Position numbers and translations under genes: made by a program
Notes under the pieces: model-generated
Seen by the model: the letters and a program-made list of their open reading frames with translations, nothing else
Told to the model about the DNA's origin: nothing
Databases searched by the model: none
Shown: piece after piece, positions 38,855 to 49,412 of the stretch
Layout: each line of letters opens with the position of its first letter
Numbering within the stretch: position 1 is the stretch's first letter
Source: Parvimonas sp. oral taxon 393 str. F0440
GTDB lineage: Bacteria > Bacillota > Clostridia > Tissierellales > Peptoniphilaceae
Reading direction: 5' to 3'
Assembly: GCA_000223315.2 (NCBI GenBank)
Contig: AFUS01000005.1
Location: 62,001 to 126,000, forward strand
Length of the DNA: 64,000 nucleotides

Positions 38855-41800
38855 TTAGTTTATACGAAAACAATCTTTTCCAAAATTATTTTCTAATTCA
38901 ATAAGTAAATTTTCATTTTTTAAATCAAATTTATTTTCTAATCTTAAAGTTTTATTGTTAGATAAAATATACAAAATTACTTGATTTTCTCCACCATATT
39001 TTTCTGAAAATTCTCCAAGTTTTTTCTTAATATTATTATCAAAATTTTCTAATTTTATATATAGTTTCTTACTATAAATTTCTTCAATTTCCTTAGCATC
39101 AATTATAGTATAATTAGTATTTCCAAATGAATTAACAGCTACTTTAACTGATATTTCATAAATTTTCCCTTTATGAATATCTAAATCCATTACATCTAAG
39201 AGTTCAATACTACTTGAAAAGTCTTCAACATTTACAGTTTTTAACATTTTATTTTTTTATTTCTTCTTGTTTTTACAGAATTTACATAAACTATTACTTT
39301 ATAGATACCTTTGTCTAAAACTTTTAAGTCAATCAACTTCATAGTTTTTTTAGATTTTATATATTCTTTATAATCATCTAATGGATGTGAAGAAATATAA
39401 AATCCTAAAACTTCTTTTTCAAATTCAAGAATATCGTCCTTTGAAAATTTTTCAGACTTAACAAATTTTTCTTGCATAAAATCCGAACTGATTAAAGAAA
39501 GCTGTCCCGATAATTCATTTTTACTTTTTGAAACTATTTGTGTAAATAAAGTTTCAAAAGAATTCAAAATTTCTATTCTGCTTTCTTCTATTTCATCAAA
39601 AGCCCCCGACTTTATTAAATTCTCAATAGATGTCAAATTAATATTCTTTGAATCTTTTAATTTTTCTAAGAATTCTTTGAAATTTTTAAATTTCCCATTC
39701 TTTCTTTCTTCAATTATATCTTTAGCTAAAAGTCTGTTAAATCCTTTTATCTGTGAAAAACCTATTCTCATAAAATTTTTTTCTGTACTAATTTTATAAA
39801 AACTAAAGTTTACACTTGGAAGTAAAATCTTTATACCCATCTTTTTAATTTCTTGAAAATATTGAAAAAATTGTCTTTCATAATTAATAACAGAATTTAA
39901 AAGGCAAACCATATATTCAAGTGGATAATAATATTTTAAATATGCAGTCCTATAAGCATTTAATGAATAACAAGCACTATGTGATTTATTAAATGCATAA
40001 TTTCCAAATTCCACAATTAAATCAAAAATATTTTGTGCAAGTTTCTCATCCACTCCATTTCTAACACAACCTTTAATTTTTATACTACCATCTAAATTAT
40101 CCAAGCCATAAATAAAAATCTTTCGATTATATTCCATAATATCCATATGTTTTTTCCCGATGGCTTTTCTTAAATTATCCGCTTGCCCCCAAGAATATCC
40201 TGCAAGCTCTCTAGCAATCTGCATAACCTGTTCTTGATATACAATAATTCCATAAGTAGATTTTAAATACTTTTCTAAACGCTTATCTAAATATCTAATA
40301 CCATTAGGATTTCTTTTATTTTTTATATAATTAGGTATTTGATTCATTGGTCCTGGTCTAAATAGAGAATTTGCTGCAACTAACTCATTAAAATTATCTG
40401 CTTTTAAATCTTTTAAAAACAACCTCATACCTGTACTTTCAAATTGGAAAACTCCAATTGTTTCTGCAGTTTTAAATAAATTTAAAACATTTTTATCATC
40501 TAATGAGATTTTTTCTATATCGATATCTTTATTATATTTTTCTTTAACAAGTTTTATAGTATCATCAATTACTGTAAGAGTTCTAAGTCCTAAAAAGTCC
40601 ATCTTTAAAAGACCTAATTCCTCTAATTCTATCATATTAAATTGTGTTACAATATTTTCTCCACTTTTTGAAAGTGGAATATATTCTGTAAGTTCTTCCT
40701 TAGTTATAACAATACCTGCAGCATGAATTGATATATGTCTATGAAATTTTTCAAATTTTTCAGAAGTGTTAATAAGTTTTTTTATATTTATATCTTCATC
40801 ATATAATTTTTTTAATTCTAAACTATCTCTTAATGCATTTTTAAAAGTAACATCCAAATTATTTGGAATTAGTTTTGCTACTTTATCAACAGTTGATAAC
40901 TTATATCCTAAAACTCTACCAATATCTCTAACTGCAGCTCGGGGTTTCATAGTTCCAAAAGTTACAATTTGAGAAACATGATTTTTTCCATATTTTTTAT
41001 TACATAATCAATAACTTCTTCACGTCTTTCATTACAAAAATCTATATCAAAATCAGGCATAGATATTCTTTCAGGATTTAAAAATCTTTCAAATATCAAA
41101 TCATACTCTATTGGATCTATATCAGTAATTTCTAAACAATATGCGACAATTGAATTGGCTCCGGACCCTCTCCCCGGTCCTACAGGAATTTTATTTTTCT
41201 TAGCAAAATTTACAAAATCCCAAACAATAAGGAAGTAATCTGTAAATCCCATTTTATTTATAATTGAAAACTCATAATTAACTCTTTTTTTGATTTCATC
41301 AGTAATATTTTCATATCTATTTTTCATGCCTTCAATAATTAAACTATGCAAATAGTCTTCCTTTGTACTTACACCATCAGGAACCTTATATTCAGGCAAA
41401 TGATATGTTGAAAAATCAAATTCTACATTACATCTTTGAGCAATCATTTTTGTATTATATATTGAATCTTTAAGCGAAGAAAATATTTTTAACATTTCTT
41501 CTTCACTCTTTAAATAATATTCTGATTTAGTAAAATTATCTTCCTTTAATTCAGACAGTAAAACTCCTTTAGATATACATCTTGCAATATTAAATAAGTT
41601 AAAATCTGTATTTTCTAAGTAATGGACGTCATTAGTTACAACAGTTTCTACATTAACTTCATTTGCAAATTCCAAATACTTATTTATCATCAATTCATCT
41701 TTTTCTTCAAAATGAAAATTTAATTCCAAGAATAAATCTTCTTTATTAAACAAACTTTTAAAATTTAATATTTCATTTTTTGCACTTTGAATATCATCTT

Positions 41801-42221
41801 TATACAAACATTTTCGAATAAAACTTCTCTTTGAACCAACTATTAAAATTAAATTTTTAGAATATTTTTCAAGTTCATCAAAAGTAATAAATTCTCCAGT
41901 CCTATTTTCAATAACATATAAATTAGAAACCAATTTACATAAGTTTTTATAACCGAGATTGTTTTTAGCCAATAAAATTATATTATAAAATTCGTTATTC
42001 GGGTATAACAAAGTTAACTCACAACCAATAATTGGTTTTATTGAATTTTTCTTACATTTTTTATAAAAATCAATAACACCATACATATTATTATAATCTG
42101 TAATAGCCATAGCTTTAAAATTTAATTCTTTTGCTTTTTCTATTAATTTCCCCATAGGATTATAATTGTTCAACAGACTATATTCAGTATGAACATTTAA
42201 ATGTACAAAATCATTAGCCAA
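38855..42221 (-). CDS. dnaE: DNA polymerase III alpha subunit DnaE (two frame breaks)
   Basis: Replicative polymerase of the C family. The repaired product is about 1122 aa. It has the N-terminal PHP domain ([12 protein letters not shown]), the palm with [10 protein letters not shown] and the catalytic Asp residues in MPDFDIDFC, the helix-hairpin-helix region, and a C-terminal OB fold. The start is taken as TTG at 42221 (GAGGTG then 6 bases). Repairs are needed at T6 40993-40998 (giving [19 protein letters not shown]) and T7 39252-39258 (giving [17 protein letters not shown]). PolC is also encoded in the window, as expected for a Firmicute with two C-family polymerases. Confidence 0.94.
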
Positions 42222-42341
42222 AATTATCACCTCTTTATTGATTTTACCATATTTTTAATAATTTTTAAATATATTTTTGTTAATCACTTTATATTTTTAT
42301 TATTTTATGTTACAATCTTATAGTATGAAGGGAGAAATGAT

Positions 42342-42731
42342 ATGAAATTTACATTAATAACCAATAATATTGACTTATATGAAAAAGTAAAAAATAAGAA
42401 AGATTTAGACATAATATTTAACGAAAAATATACATATGGAGATGTTTTGGATATAGTTAAGAAAAAACTTCAAGATGGTTATGAACTTTCTACTCACCCT
42501 CTTTGTGGAAGTATAAAACCTAACGAGACACCTTATAGATCTATTTTAATAACGAAATCCAAAGAATTAGATATTAAAGGAATAATAATAATTGATGAAG
42601 CAATAGAAACTTATAAAAAATTCCAAAATAATATGAAAACACCTCTATGGATTGATAGAGTTCTTAGAGATTTTAGGTATGTTGACTCTAATATTCTTGT
42701 TCAAACAATTGAAAAATTAGGAATAGAATAA
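42342..42731 (+). CDS. grdX: GrdX family protein
   Basis: A 129-aa protein of the GrdX family, first seen upstream of glycine reductase genes in amino-acid-fermenting clostridia. The block THPLCGSIKPNETPYRSI in the middle is the recognisable family feature. No other grd gene is nearby. It has a GGGAGAAATGATATG start region and its own terminator, so it is monocistronic. Its molecular function is unknown. Confidence 0.75.
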   Translation: MKFTLITNNIDLYEKVKNKKDLDIIFNEKYTYGDVLDIVKKKLQDGYELSTHPLCGSIKPNETPYRSILITKSKELDIKGIIIIDEAIETYKKFQNNMKTPLWIDRVLRDFRYVDSNILVQTIEKLGIE

Positions 42732-42810
42732 CTATTTAAAAGCCTTTTACATAATTATTCTAATTAAATAAAATAAAATTTAAAAACAAAAAATACCATG
42801 TTATTTTTAC

Positions 42811-42846
42811 AAGAAAAACCGCTAATTTTACTTAGCGGTTTTTCTT
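42811..42846. terminator. Bidirectional terminator between grdX and the CBS membrane protein
   Basis: AAGAAAAACCGCTAA (42811-42825) pairs with TTAGCGGTTTTTCTT (42832-42846), with A and T runs at both ends. Confidence 0.92.
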
Positions 42847-42893
42847 TATCTAATTTATTAATAATATGAAAACAAGAAGTATTATTCCAAAAT

Positions 42894-44252
42894 TTATTTT
42901 TCAGAATCTTTTTCTTCGTCCTCATCATTTTCTACAACTTCTTCTTTAGGAAGAACTATTCTAACCTTTTTAACTCTATGTTCATAAATTGATAAAATAT
43001 TATAAATAACGCCATTATCTTCAACAGTAAGCTTTTCCCCGTCATTTGGAATATAGCCTAAAAGGTACATAAGCATTCCACCTAATGTATCATAATCTTC
43101 AGAATTCTCATCAAGTTTTAGATTACAAGCATTATTAACATCCTCTATTTCACAAGCACCTGTGGCAATAAAATGTCTATCATCTATCTTTTTGATAGCA
43201 GGATTAGTTTTCTTATCATACTCATCATCTATTTCTCCCATAACTTCCTCAATCAAATCTTCCATAGTAACTATCCCTGTAAAACCACCATATTCGTCAA
43301 TTAATACAGCCATCTGATTTCTCGAATTTTTAAGTTCAAGAAATAAGTCATTTATATTCTTTCTTTCTGGAATAAAATATGCAGGTCTCAAAATAGAACG
43401 TATATTAACATTTTCAAATCCAACTTTATATGCCTCTAAGAAAAAGTCCTTAATATATAAAATTCCTATTATATTATCAATGTCATCCTCATAAACTGGA
43501 ACTCTTGAATACCTCATTTGCATTAATGTTTCAAAATCTTTATCAGGTTCATCAATATCAATCATAAATACTTCAGTTCTTGCAGTCATTACTTCTTCTG
43601 CTAAAATGTCATCAAAAGAAATTACACCATCAATCATTTCTCTTTCAGTAGGATTAATTATACCTTGTTCTTGACCTACTTCTACAATAGATTTTATTTC
43701 CTCAAGAGTAACTTTAGCTTCAACTCCAGTTGTAGGAACTGAAAAAATCTTTAATATGATATTTGTAGATAAAGATAGCAAATAAACAAATGGACTCATA
43801 ACTTTATAAACTAAATTTATAGTTCCAACTGAAAATAATGCAAACTTTTCAGCATTTTGTAAAGCTATTCTCTTAGGTACAAGTTCTCCAAAAACTAAAC
43901 TAAAATACGCTAAAATTATTGTTATTAAAATAAGAGAAACTCTATTTGCAAAAGGAATTGATAAACTTTCTAAAACGCTTCCAAATTTATCTGAAAGTCC
44001 TACTGCAGCAGAAGCTGATGTAAAAAATCCTGCAAAAGTGATACCAACCTGAATTGTTGATAAAAACTTTGAAGGTTCTTTTAAAAGTTTCTCAACTTTA
44101 ATAGCCCTCTTATCTCCTTGTTCTGACAAAGCTAATAACTTCTTTTTATCCATAGAAACTATTGCCATTTCTGATGCAGCAAAGAAAGCATTAGCTAAAG
44201 TTAATAAAATTAAAATAATAATTTGAAAATAGACCTCGGGTCCACTATCCAT
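42894..44252 (-). CDS. CNNM/CorC-type membrane protein with CBS domains (hemolysin family)
   Basis: A 452-aa protein with an N-terminal DUF21/CNNM membrane domain (four helices, about 8-190, with ANAFFAASEMAIVSMD), paired CBS domains (about 205-330, EVMTARTEVF and VLIDEYGGFTGIVTMEDL), and a C-terminal CorC_HlyC domain, ending in a very acidic tail. The family is linked to Mg2+/Co2+ efflux or homeostasis. The hemolysin name is historical. It could complement the two MgtE importers elsewhere in the window. Confidence 0.9.
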   Translation of the reverse strand: MDSGPEVYFQIIILILLTLANAFFAASEMAIVSMDKKKLLALSEQGDKRAIKVEKLLKEPSKFLSTIQVGITFAGFFTSASAAVGLSDKFGSVLESLSIPFANRVSLILITIILAYFSLVFGELVPKRIALQNAEKFALFSVGTINLVYKVMSPFVYLLSLSTNIILKIFSVPTTGVEAKVTLEEIKSIVEVGQEQGIINPTEREMIDGVISFDDILAEEVMTARTEVFMIDIDEPDKDFETLMQMRYSRVPVYEDDIDNIIGILYIKDFFLEAYKVGFENVNIRSILRPAYFIPERKNINDLFLELKNSRNQMAVLIDEYGGFTGIVTMEDLIEEVMGEIDDEYDKKTNPAIKKIDDRHFIATGACEIEDVNNACNLKLDENSEDYDTLGGMLMYLLGYIPNDGEKLTVEDNGVIYNILSIYEHRVKKVRIVLPKEEVVENDEDEEKDSEK

Positions 44253-44353
44253 AATAACCTCCTAAAAATTATTTATTTAGAAAAATTATACCAAAAAATT
44301 TAAATTTTGCAAATTTACATATAAATTATTATATCTATCTAAATTTTAAAAAA

Positions 44354-44380
44354 TAAAAAGTGTATAAAATACACTTTTTA
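44354..44380 (-). terminator. Terminator of the secG-hppA transcript
   Basis: TAAAAAGTGTA (44354-44364) and TACACTTTTTA (44370-44380) pair perfectly around a 5-base loop, just after the hppA stop on the minus strand. Confidence 0.88.
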
Positions 44381-44399
44381 TTAAAGTAATATATTAAAT

Positions 44400-46409
44400 T
44401 TATTTTAATAACATTCCACCATAATTTAGAATAACTTGAGCAAATACTAATGCTACAACTGTCATTAACTTAATTAAAATGTTTAATGATGGTCCTGAAG
44501 TATCCTTGAAAGGATCACCTACAGTATCTCCAACAACTGCTGCTTTATGTGGTTCTGAACCTTTTCCGCCATGATGTCCTTCTTCTATATACTTTTTAGC
44601 ATTATCCCAAGCACCACCAGCATTTGACATAAATATAGCCATTAAAACACCTGTTACTAATGAACCTGCCAATAATCCACCAAGAGCTTCTGCTCCGATT
44701 AAAAGACCAACTAGCACAGGAACAACTACAGCTAATAATCCAGGAATAACCATTTGTTTTAAAGCTGCCATAGTAGAAATATCAACACATTTTCTATAGT
44801 CAGGTGTTCCAGTTCCTTCCATAATTCCAGGAATTGTTTTAAATTGTCTTCTAACTTCTTGAATCATTTCATTAGCAGCATTTCCTACAGCTTCCATAGT
44901 TAATGCTGAGAATAAGAACGGTAACATACCACCGATAAACATACCTGCTACTACTTGAGGTTTTGTAACATCTATTGAAGTTAATTTTACAGCTTGAGTA
45001 TATGAAGCAAATAATGCTAATGCAGTTAAAGCTGCAGAACCAATAGCAAATCCTTTACCAATAGCTGCTGTTGTATTTCCAACTGAATCCAGTTTGTCAG
45101 TAATATTTCTAACTTCATGAGGTAATTCACACATTTCTGCAATACCACCTGCATTATCAGCAATTGGGCCATAAGCATCTACTGCGATTGTCATACCACA
45201 TGTAGAAAGCATACCAATAGCTGCTACAGAAATACCATATAATCCTTGACCAGCATTTGAAAATCCATTTGAAGCCATATAAGATACTAAAATACCTATA
45301 GCTATTACTATAATTGGACCAGCTGTTGATTTCATTCCAACAGCTAAACCGGAAATGATATTTGTTGATGAACCAGTTTCTGATTCTTCTGCTATATGTT
45401 GAACTGGTTTTTTATCTCCTGAAGTATAATATTCAGTAAATTGTGAAATAATCAAACCAACTAAAATACCTGCAACTGATGAAACAAATGCAGAATTATT
45501 TCCTAAAATTTTATTACTTAAAAAGTAAGTTACTATAATAGTTAAAATTGAACTTACAATAGTTCCCATATTTAATGATTTTTGTGGATCTTTATCTCCT
45601 CTTACACAGAACAATCCAACTAATGATGCTAAAATACCAGCTGCAGCAAGTGCTAAAGCAAATATAATACCTTCTTTACCAAAAGCAATTGAACCAAGTG
45701 TGATACCGGATAAAATAGACCCTACATATGATTCAAAAAGGTCAGCACCCATACCAGCTACGTCTCCTACGTTATCACCAACATTATCAGCAATAACTGC
45801 AGGGTTTCTAGGATCATCTTCAGGAATTCCTGCTTCAACCTTACCTACAAGGTCAGCCCCAACGTCAGCAGCTTTTGTATAGATACCACCACCAACTCTT
45901 CCGAATAAGGCAATAGATGATGCTCCAAAACTGAATCCTGTAACAATATTAACATCTCCAACTAAAAAGTAGCAAACTGTCATTCCTAAAATACCTAATC
46001 CAACTACAGAAAGACCCATTACAGCTCCACCTGAAAAGGCAGTTTGAAGTGCTTTTCCCATTCCATATTCTTTGGCGGCATTTGCAGTTCTAACATTTGC
46101 TTTTGTAGCAGCTTTCATTCCAAAAAAACCTGCTAAAATTGAACAAATTGAACCAGCTAAGAAGCAAACTGCAGTAAGTAGATTAATGGCAACCCCCAAA
46201 ATAATTGCTACAACAATAACGAATATAACTAAATATTTATATTCACGAACTAAGAAAGCCATTGCACCTTCTTCAATATAACCTGAAATTTGTTTCATTC
46301 TTTCATTACCAGGTTCAATTTTTGTAATGCTTAAATATTTAATATAAGCAAATACAAGTGCAATAGCACCTACGGCAATTGCACTATAAAAAATTAAATT
46401 AGTATCCAT
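44400..46409 (-). CDS. hppA: Membrane-bound ion-translocating pyrophosphatase, K+-dependent type
   Basis: Hydrolyses pyrophosphate and pumps H+ and/or Na+ across the cytoplasmic membrane. The 669-aa protein has about 16 membrane helices. The substrate site includes [20 protein letters not shown] and [20 protein letters not shown]. The sequence [14 protein letters not shown] has Ala where K+-independent enzymes have Lys, so K+ dependence is predicted. H+ versus Na+ specificity cannot be fixed by eye. It follows secG by 19 bases. Confidence 0.95.
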   Translation of the reverse strand: MDTNLIFYSAIAVGAIALVFAYIKYLSITKIEPGNERMKQISGYIEEGAMAFLVREYKYLVIFVIVVAIILGVAINLLTAVCFLAGSICSILAGFFGMKAATKANVRTANAAKEYGMGKALQTAFSGGAVMGLSVVGLGILGMTVCYFLVGDVNIVTGFSFGASSIALFGRVGGGIYTKAADVGADLVGKVEAGIPEDDPRNPAVIADNVGDNVGDVAGMGADLFESYVGSILSGITLGSIAFGKEGIIFALALAAAGILASLVGLFCVRGDKDPQKSLNMGTIVSSILTIIVTYFLSNKILGNNSAFVSSVAGILVGLIISQFTEYYTSGDKKPVQHIAEESETGSSTNIISGLAVGMKSTAGPIIVIAIGILVSYMASNGFSNAGQGLYGISVAAIGMLSTCGMTIAVDAYGPIADNAGGIAEMCELPHEVRNITDKLDSVGNTTAAIGKGFAIGSAALTALALFASYTQAVKLTSIDVTKPQVVAGMFIGGMLPFLFSALTMEAVGNAANEMIQEVRRQFKTIPGIMEGTGTPDYRKCVDISTMAALKQMVIPGLLAVVVPVLVGLLIGAEALGGLLAGSLVTGVLMAIFMSNAGGAWDNAKKYIEEGHHGGKGSEPHKAAVVGDTVGDPFKDTSGPSLNILIKLMTVVALVFAQVILNYGGMLLK

Positions 46410-46428
46410 TTTTTCCTCCTAAAATTTT

Positions 46429-46653
46429 TTATTTAATCGCAGCCATAGCAATAGCTACTATAAAAAACACAACTGATGCTATAATAGTAATTTGACTTAA
46501 AACAGCGTCTCTAGATTTTTTTCCACCTTTTCCTGAAATATTAGTTTCTGCAGTCAAAGATGCAACACCATCTGACTTAGATTCTTGCATAAGAACAGCA
46601 ACTATTATTACAATACTAGTAATAAATAAAATTATTTCCATTAAAACTTGCAT
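46429..46653 (-). CDS. secG: Preprotein translocase subunit SecG
   Basis: Small Sec translocon subunit, 74 aa, with two membrane helices (about 5-22 and 52-72) and the conserved loop LMQESKSDGVASLTAETN. A strong GGAGG ribosome binding site is present. It is co-transcribed with hppA, which is an unusual but clear arrangement from the 19-base gap. Confidence 0.93.
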   Translation of the reverse strand: MQVLMEIILFITSIVIIVAVLMQESKSDGVASLTAETNISGKGGKKSRDAVLSQITIIASVVFFIVAIAMAAIK

Positions 46654-46710
46654 AACACACCTCCGTATATCTTAATTAACCTGCTAATAATAATATCATA
46701 TTTGCATACA

Positions 46711-46747
46711 AAAATCAACTTAAAATATTGAATTTTGAGTTGATTTT
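46711..46747. terminator. Terminator between the prepilin peptidase gene and secG
   Basis: AAAATCAACTTAAAAT (46711-46726) and the matching arm ending at 46746-46747 pair with one wobble, followed by T/A runs. It overlaps the 3' end of the prepilin peptidase gene on the minus strand. Confidence 0.75.
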
Positions 46748-47379
46748 AAAAATAAATTATAATTAAATAACTTATTAATATAAATGGAACCAATGGTATT
46801 TCATAATGTTTCAATTTTTTTAAATTTCTAACTATTAAAATTTTTACTAAATAAAAAATTCCTGCAACTATAAAAGTAAATAACCCTATATAAATAACTG
46901 TGTACCAATCTGATGAAAAACCAATAAAAGATAGCACATAAATATCTCCCGTTCCAAAAACTTCCGTTCCATAAATTAATTTAGAAATACCATATATACT
47001 CCCAAATAAAATCATTCCAGAAATCAATCCCCAAAAAGAAATAACAGAATAATTTCCATAGATATTTAATAATAAAATAGGTAAAGCAAATATCATAATT
47101 ATATTTAAAAAAATATTTTTACAAATCATATCAGTAAATGCACAAATATATATACATAAAAAACAAAGTAAATTTATCATATATAATATGTCATTATTTA
47201 AAAACAAGTATATAAAGTATAAATTTACAAGAAATATAATTATAAAATTTAATATATTATAATATCTTTTTAAATAAGAAATTGATACCTTTATAACATC
47301 CTTTTTATTTAAAAGTTTAATATCGATTGATGAAACAAATAAAAAACAAAAAACTTAATATTCCACCTATAAAATACAT
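46746..47379 (-). CDS. Prepilin peptidase, A24 family (N-terminal part uncertain)
   Basis: Aspartic membrane protease that processes type IV-like prepilins. The core (46746-47207) has several membrane helices and both catalytic Asp contexts, CAFTDMICK and the GxGD motif FGTGDIYVLS. Reading upstream, the same frame stays open into KKDVIKVSISYLKRYYNIL. Two one-base repairs in T-runs near 47330-47350 would extend it to an ATG at 47379, for about 211 aa. The start and the N-terminal 50 residues are tentative. No pilin or secretion ATPase gene is visible in this window. Confidence 0.68.
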
Positions 47380-47412
47380 ATTAGTATTTTCTTTCTATTT
47401 TACTATCTTTCA

Positions 47413-48123
47413 TCAATGCATCCATTTTTTTACATAGGCTACTTGTTCTTTAGCTTTTATTATATTTTTCTCAATTTCATCCTTAACTGATTCTAAAGCT
47501 AATTGTTTAGGATTTCTTTTTGATTCTAATTTTATTAAATGATATCCAAATTGTGTTTTAACCGGGTTAGTAACTTTCCCTACTTCAGCATCTATACATG
47601 CATTTTCAAATTCTAAAACCATTTGACCTTGAGTAAATTCTCCTAAATCTCCACCTACCTCTTTAGAAGGACACATAGAATGTTCTTTTGCTAAGTTTTC
47701 AAATTTTTCTCCATTTTCACAAAGTGCTTTTAATTCTTTCGCTTTGTCTTCACTCTCTACTAAAATATGTTTGGCATTAAAAGTATATTTACTCATAAAT
47801 AAATTTTTATTTTCTTCATAATATTCTTTTATTTCTTCATCACTGGCATGAATATTATCAAATAATTCATTTAAGAAATGTTTTGCTAAAATAGAACGTT
47901 TAATTTCATTAATCTCTTTAACAAAAGCTTCACTTTCATCTAACTTTCTATTATAACAATCTTGAATTATAAGTTCTTGTTTTACTAATTCTTCACATAA
48001 TTGTTTTTTCCCTTCAGGATTTTTATAAGGTAATGCTCTGTTTCCCATTAATTCTATAAATCTGTCAACATCACTTTCTAAAATTTCCACTCCATTTACA
48101 ACCGCCATTACTTTGCTTTCCAT
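47413..48123 (-). CDS. Parvulin-type peptidyl-prolyl isomerase without signal peptide
   Basis: A 236-aa protein with an N-terminal SurA-like helical chaperone region (1-110, MAVVNGVEILESDVDRFIE) and a PpiC rotamase domain (about 112-205, NAKHILVESEDKAKEL, GGDLGEFTQGQMVLEFE, TQFGYHLIKL). Secreted PrsA-type relatives carry a lipoprotein signal. None is present here, so it should act in the cytoplasm. It lies 13 bases after cvfB and is probably co-transcribed with it. Clients are unknown. Confidence 0.88.
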   Translation of the reverse strand: MESKVMAVVNGVEILESDVDRFIELMGNRALPYKNPEGKKQLCEELVKQELIIQDCYNRKLDESEAFVKEINEIKRSILAKHFLNELFDNIHASDEEIKEYYEENKNLFMSKYTFNAKHILVESEDKAKELKALCENGEKFENLAKEHSMCPSKEVGGDLGEFTQGQMVLEFENACIDAEVGKVTNPVKTQFGYHLIKLESKRNPKQLALESVKDEIEKNIIKAKEQVAYVKKWMH

Positions 48124-48136
48124 AAAAAATTCCTCC

Positions 48137-48976
48137 TTAAATTAATTTGATTCCATTTCCTTCAAATTTAATTTTTTTAGTCTTTAAAAGTCTTCCCACA
48201 GCCTTTTTAAAAGATGACTTGCTCATACCACAAATATCCTTAATTCTGTCAGGATCACTTTTATCATTCAAGTCTAAAAATCCACCTCTAACTTTAATAA
48301 TATCAAAAAGAATATCAGCATTATCATTTATTTCAATATGAGATAAGTTTTTCAAAACTAAATTTAAACGTCCATCTTTTTTTACCTTTGAAATTCTAAA
48401 ATTAATCGGCTCTCCAATTTCTAAAACTCCAACAATATCTTTATTCTCAATCATTGCATCATATTTTTTATCTACAGCAACAAAAGCACCATAATCTTTA
48501 TGAATTGAATAGATAATTCCTTCAACCCAGTCACCTTCTTTGTAAGGTGAATCAGAAGTTAAATAATCTCTTATTTTCATTGTTGCACAAAGTCTCTCAG
48601 ACTTGTCTATATATAAAGCAACTAAATATTTTCTTCCCTTTTCAAGTTTCATAGATTGTTCTTTGAAAGGTAAAAATAATTCTTTTTCAAGTCCCCAATC
48701 TAAAAAAGCACCAATTTTTGAAATATCCATTACTTCTAATGTTTCAAGCCTTCCCATAGAAATTTTTGGAATTTTCCTTGTAGCAACAAATCTAGCTTGA
48801 TTATCTTTGTAAATGAAAACTTCAAGTTCATCGCCTATTTTATCTGTTTCTAAAACTTCTTTTTTTGGCAATAATATATCAAGTTTTTCATTTTTCACAT
48901 CTTTTATACCGATATAAGCACCATTATTTTTAAAGCGTTTTATAATCAATTTTTGAAATTCTCCTAGATTATACAT
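48137..48976 (-). CDS. cvfB: CvfB-like S1-domain RNA-binding protein
   Basis: A 279-aa protein with three S1-like/OB domains in series and a C-terminal winged helix (about 215-279, GMSKSSFKKAVGRLLKTKKI). This is the layout of CvfB/YitL, an RNA-binding regulator of virulence and protease genes in Staphylococcus. Recognisable segments are GAFLDWGLEKELFLPFKEQ and DYGAFVAVDKKYDAMIE. It is the first gene of the minus-strand pair and faces away from the palindrome array. Confidence 0.9.
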   Translation of the reverse strand: MYNLGEFQKLIIKRFKNNGAYIGIKDVKNEKLDILLPKKEVLETDKIGDELEVFIYKDNQARFVATRKIPKISMGRLETLEVMDISKIGAFLDWGLEKELFLPFKEQSMKLEKGRKYLVALYIDKSERLCATMKIRDYLTSDSPYKEGDWVEGIIYSIHKDYGAFVAVDKKYDAMIENKDIVGVLEIGEPINFRISKVKKDGRLNLVLKNLSHIEINDNADILFDIIKVRGGFLDLNDKSDPDRIKDICGMSKSSFKKAVGRLLKTKKIKFEGNGIKLI

Positions 48977-49062
48977 ATTTTCTCCTTTATTTTATATTTT
49001 CTTAAAAAATTGTTATACAACTAATTATATTATAATTCCATTTTGATTATTAAATCAAAATT

Positions 49063-49301
49063 ATTATAATGAGACATTTATAGCTTTACAATCGGTCGTA
49101 AAACTATAGATATTATACCATAATTTCTTTTTTATTGCTAAGATTAATGTTATTATGGTGAAATTACTTTATCTTTACCACTTGGCGTAAAGCTAAAGTA
49201 ATTATACCTTAATTTCTTTTTTATACCTTAACTATTGTTATTATGGTGAAATTACTTTATCTTTACCATTTGGCGTAAAGCTAAAGTAATTATACCATAA
49301 T
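49063..49301. repeat. Three tandem 62-bp imperfect palindromes, period 88-89 bp
   Basis: Copies lie at 49063-49124 (diverged), 49152-49213 and 49240-49301. The last two are nearly identical. Each is an inverted repeat with about 28-base arms and a short loop; the copy-2 arm starts ATTATGGTGAAATTACTTT and its partner ends AAAGTAATTATACC. On the plus strand copies 1 and 2 are followed by TTTCTTTTTTAT. On the minus strand each begins with GGTATAAT. The 436-bp gap between divergent cvfB and the lipoprotein gene (48977-49412) consists mainly of this array. It has no ORF of note. Confidence 0.85.
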
Positions 49302-49348
49302 TGTCTAATTAATGTAACTATGAGAAATTAAAAAATTAATAGTTCATT

Positions 49349-49376
49349 TTGAAATATTATAAAAATGTAGTATAAT
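49349..49376 (+). promoter_or_regulatory. Promoter of the lipoprotein gene
   Basis: TTGAAA (49349-49354), 16-bp spacer, TATAAT (49371-49376), then AAGGAG before the ATG at 49413. It lies just beyond the third palindrome. Confidence 0.7.
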
Positions 49377-49412
49377 ATTTATATAAATACTTACTAAATA
49401 AGGAGTTTAAAT

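Noticed and set aside
49063-49301. CRISPR array
   Set aside because: Repeat units are 62-bp palindromes with an 88-89 bp period, there are only three, the intervening sequences are themselves similar, and no cas gene is present.
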